DNA of 45,468 nt, taken from NCBI GenBank assembly GCA_030605765.1, contig JAUWHP010000022.1, forward strand, positions 1-45,468. Direction: 5' to 3'. Position numbers and translations under genes: made by a program. This DNA is from Dehalococcoidia bacterium (GTDB taxonomy: Bacteria > Chloroflexota > Dehalococcoidia > GIF9 > AB-539-J10). The notes under the pieces were generated by a model. That model had not been told where the DNA came from. It made no database searches and worked only from the letters and a program-made list of their open reading frames with translations. This document shows positions 43,517 to 45,468 of the stretch, piece after piece. Each line of letters opens with the position of its first letter. The first letter of the stretch is position 1.

Positions 43517-44344
43517 TCATCTCTCAACTAACTGCTTTAAACACAAATCAGCCACCTGACTGTAAGTGGTAAACCACACATTATATCTTTTCATATAGGA
43601 TACTAGGCCTTCCAAAATAGGCATCCTTGATACCCTTCCCATGTCTCTGGGGTGAATCACAAGATTGAAGAATCCAACCTCTTCATAAAGGCCATCAAAT
43701 TCCTCTTTCCATAATTCTAGAACCCACTGTGGTTTTCTTTGAGGTAACACAAGGCTCATACCGGAGGAAAAAGGAGGCGACATGAATGAAATATCATTGA
43801 GCGGCCAAGCCCAGGGTATTTCAATCATGTTAACGAATTTGCCGTCTATCTTCACTTGATAAGGCTCATCATCATCCATAAAGCTACTGTCATAGATATA
43901 ATCCATATCCCGACAAAAGCTAAGGGTTTTTGCTGATATAGGGCGGCCATAAGCTGCGGCTCTGAACCCTCGTGGAGGTATCCCTGTTATATCAGTAAGG
44001 ATTTTGTGGGCTTTCTCAAGTACATCTTTTTCTTTCCTGGGTGTAAGCTCAGAGAAATTCTCGTGTGTATAGCCGTGAGCTGCTATTTCGTGTCCAGCTT
44101 CTGCGATTTCTTTAATGCTATCAGGGTAACGTTCTGCATCCCAGCCAGGAACAAAGAAAGTGCCTTTTACGTCATGCTTATTCAGCAGCTCCAGGACACG
44201 TGGTACACCAAATTGGGGAGAAAATCCGCCAATATCAAAGGCACCTTCGATATTTCTACTGTATCCCCACTCCACGCTTTCAGCATCGTATTCAAAAGAT
44301 AGGGAAACTGCACATTCCGCCCCATTTGGCCATCTAAATTTCAT
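43517..44344 (-). CDS. Polysaccharide deacetylase-fold protein, copy 2
   Basis: A 275-residue NodB-fold carbohydrate esterase 4-like protein. SLSFEYDAES supplies the catalytic/metal acidic residue region, and VKGTFFVPGWDAERYP, AAHGYTHENFSELT (metal His residues) and FRAAAYGRP follow. The layout resembles allantoinase/PuuE-like and peptidoglycan-deacetylase-like members. AAGGG lies just before ATG 44344, which I prefer over an in-frame start at 44380 that would overlap the upstream gene. It is a clear paralogue of the adjacent gene. Confidence 0.85.
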   Translation of the reverse strand: MKFRWPNGAECAVSLSFEYDAESVEWGYSRNIEGAFDIGGFSPQFGVPRVLELLNKHDVKGTFFVPGWDAERYPDSIKEIAEAGHEIAAHGYTHENFSELTPRKEKDVLEKAHKILTDITGIPPRGFRAAAYGRPISAKTLSFCRDMDYIYDSSFMDDDEPYQVKIDGKFVNMIEIPWAWPLNDISFMSPPFSSGMSLVLPQRKPQWVLELWKEEFDGLYEEVGFFNLVIHPRDMGRVSRMPILEGLVSYMKRYNVWFTTYSQVADLCLKQLVER

Positions 44345-44361
44345 CTCGCTACCCTTCTTTA

Positions 44362-45183
44362 CTATTCCCTTAGCACCCAATTAACCACCTCACGTAAATT
44401 AGTGATCCATACGCTGGGGGTTGCCTTTATGTGATGTATGAGCTTGTCCAGGACTCTCAATCTCGAAATCCTTCCGATAGCTCGAGGATGGTTTAAGTAA
44501 ACGAAGAGACCTCCAATCTCATGGATGCCATCGAACTCTGCCATCCAGTATTCCAGAACATCTTTGGGGGCGCTGATAGGCATAAATGAAGGCGGGCCAG
44601 GTTTATCCTCGTAGCCGCCCCAGAAATAGGGGAAATCATCTGTAAGCCAGGAGAAGGGTATTTCAGCCATGTCTACCTCTTTCCCCTCCAGCTTCACTCT
44701 GGAGGGGAAGTAGTTCTTAACGGAGCTGCTATCACAATCATAGCCATTTTCCAGGAGCATCTTCATGGTTCTCGTTGTCAATGGCCCACCGGGTGTTCTA
44801 AATGCTTTAGGAGGTGTTCCTATCATATCAGCGATAATCTTGCCGCTTTTGTTATGGATCTCCCTTTCCTCGCTTTCGCTCAATGTGCTAAAGTTTTCGT
44901 GGAGGTAGCCATGAGCTCCTATCTCATGGCCTCGGTTGTGAATCTCCTTGACTCTTTGGGGGAAACGCTGAGCAACCCAGGCTGGAATAATGAAAGTGGC
45001 CTTTAAACCATGTCTATCCAGGATATTTAAGATTCGCGGCACTGCGATTTTTGGCCGATAATCACCTGCAGAGTTATGCCCTAAGGTATTTCCTTCATAG
45101 AGCTGCTGTTCTGCGCACCCATCAACATCAAAGGTGAAAATCACTGCACTCTTGTATTTATTTGGCCACTTAAACTTCTCCAT
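44362..45183 (-). CDS. Polysaccharide deacetylase-fold protein, copy 1
   Basis: A 273-residue NodB-fold protein. VIFTFDVDGCAEQ (Asp-x-Asp), LKATFIIPAWVAQRFP, IGAHGYLHENFSTLS (metal-binding His residues), FRTPGGPLTTRTM and a C-terminal VYLNHPRAIGR motif are visible. It shares the order of all these blocks with the next gene, so the pair arose by tandem duplication. It ends at TAG, 17 bases before copy 2. Substrates may be N-acetyl sugars or allantoin-like amides; this cannot be settled from sequence. Confidence 0.87.
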   Translation of the reverse strand: MEKFKWPNKYKSAVIFTFDVDGCAEQQLYEGNTLGHNSAGDYRPKIAVPRILNILDRHGLKATFIIPAWVAQRFPQRVKEIHNRGHEIGAHGYLHENFSTLSESEEREIHNKSGKIIADMIGTPPKAFRTPGGPLTTRTMKMLLENGYDCDSSSVKNYFPSRVKLEGKEVDMAEIPFSWLTDDFPYFWGGYEDKPGPPSFMPISAPKDVLEYWMAEFDGIHEIGGLFVYLNHPRAIGRISRLRVLDKLIHHIKATPSVWITNLREVVNWVLRE

Positions 45184-45308
45184 TTTCCCTCCTCTATTTG
45201 ACCCCTTGCTGACTGTTTAACAAAATTCATCGGTTTTATATGAACACTTCAGGGGAGTTAGCAAAGAAGAAGCGATTTGGATGCTTGAGTAAAGCAGGGT
45301 AATTGCTC

Positions 45309-45468
45309 TTATGTGATAATTACTCCACTTGAAATCACTTCGTCAAACTTCACAGGGCAGCCCGCACCAGCCATCCTCTTCAGAAATCTTAGCGGGTCAA
45401 GACATTCAGGTCCGATTACTCCCTTGTTTGCTTCTCCTTCTACGCACATCTTTGCGCCTATAATGGCT
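45309..45468 (-). CDS. C-terminal fragment of a possible saccharopine dehydrogenase-like protein (runs off the window)
   Basis: Only about 52 C-terminal codons are in the window. The frame ends at TAA (complement of 45309-45311) and contains a GVIGPECLDPLRFLKRM block that resembles the C-terminal part of saccharopine dehydrogenase-like proteins, which typically ends with a cysteine- and DP-containing helix. It is upstream of the deacetylase genes on the same strand. The call rests on this short motif alone. Confidence 0.4.
   Translation of the reverse strand, partial: AIIGAKMCVEGEANKGVIGPECLDPLRFLKRMAGAGCPVKFDEVISSGVIIT

Overview
This window looks like a chromosomal segment from a bacterium of the Chloroflexota, most likely a Dehalococcoidia-type lineage. 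That assignment is inferred from gene content: bacterial tRNA genes and house-keeping enzymes, a free-standing 5S rRNA gene, a 46-residue double CxxC protein of a kind I associate with this group, a citrate/homocitrate synthase resembling the (Re)-citrate synthase of Dehalococcoides, and an archaeal-type tRNA-dependent cysteine pathway that has been reported in methanogens, some other archaea, a few Parcubacteria and Chloroflexi. Genes are densely packed. I see no insertion sequence, prophage or CRISPR array.

Layout. 1-5 kb: a YbjQ/membrane-protein pair, NAD+ synthase, a gene-poor stretch, the small zinc-ribbon-like protein, and a nuclease pair (DEDD exonuclease plus Fe-S PD-(D/E)XK nuclease). 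5.6-8.2 kb: tRNA-Gly(CCC), a putative (Re)-citrate synthase, an argC gene broken by one in-frame UAG, and tRNA-Glu(UUC). 8.2-14.3 kb: an L-2-hydroxyglutarate-oxidase-like flavoprotein, a nitroreductase, Pcm, a Xer recombinase, UvrC and a DUF72 protein. 14.4-18.1 kb: an orphan 5S rRNA with its own promoter, a metallo-beta-lactamase-fold remnant, and then pncC-sepS-pscS. 18.2-22.5 kb: RimI-like acetyltransferase, PyrD, and a slipin/NfeD membrane-protease operon. 22.6-28.5 kb: hisZ-hisG-hisD-hisC-hisB with an unusual double-length HisG. 28.7-34.3 kb: DUF3795 protein, a large UPF0182 membrane protein, and pfkA-lacD. 34.4-42.2 kb: purine genes (purC, purD-purE-purB, guaA), with an EamA transporter, a short ferritin-like protein and a 21-codon basic micro-ORF. 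42.3-45.5 kb: a C45-type Ntn-hydrolase, two tandem polysaccharide-deacetylase-fold proteins, and the 3' end of what may be a saccharopine-dehydrogenase-like gene.

The outstanding system is pncC-sepS-pscS. SepRS charges tRNA-Cys with O-phosphoserine and SepCysS converts it to Cys-tRNA-Cys, so cysteine would be made on its tRNA in a bacterium. The presence of this pathway in Chloroflexi has been described, so the system itself is not new. The operon context, the argC amber codon in the same genome (SepRS-bearing Chloroflexi have been reported to use pyrrolysine often) and the fused HisG with complementary motif loss are the parts most worth checking. UAG also serves as the normal stop of at least ten other genes here, which argues against general UAG reassignment.

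Limits: all calls come from reading the sequence and from family knowledge. No alignments or folding programs were run.
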